Positions 63,104-64,000 of a stretch of DNA of 64,000 nucleotides are shown in pieces. The stretch's first letter is position 1. Every line of letters starts with the position of its first letter. Made by a program: the position numbers and the translations under genes. The notes under the pieces were generated by a model that saw nothing but the letters and a program-made list of their open reading frames with translations, was not told the origin of the DNA and made no database searches. Source of the DNA: Parasphingorhabdus sp. GTDB lineage: Bacteria; Pseudomonadota; Alphaproteobacteria; Sphingomonadales; Sphingomonadaceae. Where the stretch lies: NCBI GenBank assembly GCA_030373505.1, contig JAUCYS010000002.1:124001-188000 (forward strand), in the 5' to 3' direction.

Positions 63104-63285
63104 ATAATGGAATCTATGGTGCCAGTTGCGACAATCGCCAATGGAGCCTGAAACAAGCACATAGTTGCGCGTGTCACCATAAGGGTGATAATTGAATAAC
63201 TCTGTGATAGAAAAGGCAGTCCTTTATTCAACCAGCTAATGCCCTGCCAAATCTCCACCGTAACGCTGCTAAAGTTAACGGCTGG

Positions 63286-64000
63286 TTGTTTTTAGCGTTC
63301 GCGGTTCTGTGTTTGACAGGCTGCAGCTACAAAACATCGCCTTGGGTGCATTTCAAGATAATCATCGATGTTGAGGCTGACGGGAAACTCTATTCGGGTT
63401 CGAGTGTCTTGGGGATGCAGTTCTCAAATCACGAGCGTACCGGACAAAAAGGTCTTTATCATTTTGGAACCATGAAAGGCGAAGCTCCTTTTGTTGAAGT
63501 TGGAGACCATGGAGCGCTGTTTGCTTTGCTTAGCGTAAACAAAAATGGCGGCTTTACGTCAAATGATGCGATATTTTACATCCCCACCGACAGATTGCTG
63601 GGCTCGCGCAGCGCTGATCTCGTAGTTGACATGACCAGGCTTTCCAAAATGGTGGGTAAGGGCAGTGAACTTTCCTGCCTGAAAGACAGTCCCGACGAAA
63701 TCGATTGTCCGGTTTTGTCCCGGTTTGAAGATATCAGTGTGCCCACCAGTATCGAGCAGGTCGATCCAAAAGATTTGGCACAAAGCTTCGGTCCGGGAGT
63801 CGAACTGAAGTCGATTAGGTTCGAAATAACGGATGAACCAATAACAGAAAAAATTGCTGCCAAACTGCCTTGGCTTCTGAACGAGCCGGAGCTGGAAAAT
63901 GGCATCCCAGTCCGTATTTTTGGCAAAATTCCGCGTGGCGTTCCCAAAAAAGATTGGCCTTTTGCAGCTAGAATGCATGATGGTTTTTTTAAGATGAATT
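63286..64000 (+). CDS. putative lipoprotein, 3' end cut by window
   Basis: The frame is open from 63211 to the window edge. No ATG is available near the N-terminus; TTG at 63286 gives a lipoprotein signal (LFLAFAVLCLTGC, then SYKTS). The mature part continues WVHFKIIIDVEADGKLYSGSSV and carries pairs of cysteines (ELSCLKD, EIDCPV) further on. No family is recognised. The AT-rich composition matches the preceding hypothetical genes. The real start may be lost or further upstream if a frameshift is present. Confidence 0.6.
   Translation, partial: MFLAFAVLCLTGCSYKTSPWVHFKIIIDVEADGKLYSGSSVLGMQFSNHERTGQKGLYHFGTMKGEAPFVEVGDHGALFALLSVNKNGGFTSNDAIFYIPTDRLLGSRSADLVVDMTRLSKMVGKGSELSCLKDSPDEIDCPVLSRFEDISVPTSIEQVDPKDLAQSFGPGVELKSIRFEITDEPITEKIAAKLPWLLNEPELENGIPVRIFGKIPRGVPKKDWPFAARMHDGFFKMN

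Noticed and set aside
1-64000. CRISPR arrays, rRNA operons, prophage genes, intact insertion sequences
   Set aside because: No regularly spaced direct repeats, rRNA signatures, phage structural genes or transposase motifs were seen; all repeats are scattered palindromes or the att pair.

Overview
This window looks like chromosome of a sphingomonad (Alphaproteobacteria, Sphingomonadales). The signs are a moderately high GC content, a class II EPSP synthase, TIGR02300 (FYDLN acid) and DUF1476 proteins, a monothiol glutaredoxin/BolA pair, CrtZ carotenoid hydroxylase, large TonB-dependent receptors and the short palindromic repeats common in this order. The genus is not certain; a Parasphingorhabdus/Sphingorhabdus-like relative is a guess.

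Region 1 (1-9870) is core chromosome: a DEAD-box helicase cut by the window edge, a BaiN-type flavoprotein, a frameshifted AI-2E family permease, tRNA-Ala(GGC), a TIGR02300 protein, the aroA-membrane protein-cmk-rpsA run, ihfB and tRNA-Leu(TAA).

Region 2 (9841-29891) is a 20-kb genomic island. The last 30 bases of tRNA-Leu plus one base are repeated exactly at 29861-29891, the usual footprint of site-specific integration at a tRNA 3' end. I see no integrase. The island carries two modules. The first is a B12 module: cobU on the minus strand, then a cobalamin riboswitch, btuB and a coupled cobD-cobO-btuFCD-cbiB-cobQ-bluB-cobT-cobS-cobC run, in which neighbours overlap by a few bases or are 1-2 nt apart. 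It covers corrinoid uptake, adenosylation, side-chain amidation, lower-ligand synthesis and nucleotide-loop assembly, but not corrin-ring synthesis. The second is a catabolic-looking module: class II aldolase, PfkB kinase, class III aminotransferase, TonB receptor, TetR regulator and MFS permease, with paired inverted operator-like sites between the receptor and the regulator.

Region 3 (29892-49540) is core plus accessory DNA: tspO, two orphan solute-binding lipoproteins, DUF4112, RNase T2, nadC, a BrnT/HTH toxin-antitoxin pair, a GIY-YIG gene bracketed by inverted palindromes, nadA, a kelch lipoprotein, DUF4230, an MBL hydrolase, a BlaI/M56 regulator-protease pair, and the leuC-X-leuD-qor-DUF1476-bolA-grxD run. 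Between blaI and grxD there is a near-consensus sigma-54 promoter with no gene downstream, ending in a good terminator: a candidate regulatory RNA. crtZ, an ATP-grasp gene and a repeat follow.

Region 4 (49541-64000) holds two GST genes, a SulP transporter flanked by dense palindromic repeats, a PhoX-like phosphatase, a TrmH methyltransferase, isovaleryl-CoA dehydrogenase, pyrD, gamma-glutamyltransferase and a long-chain acyl-CoA ligase. The final 2.5 kb is AT-richer, with unrecognised genes, repeats and a lipoprotein gene cut by the window edge.
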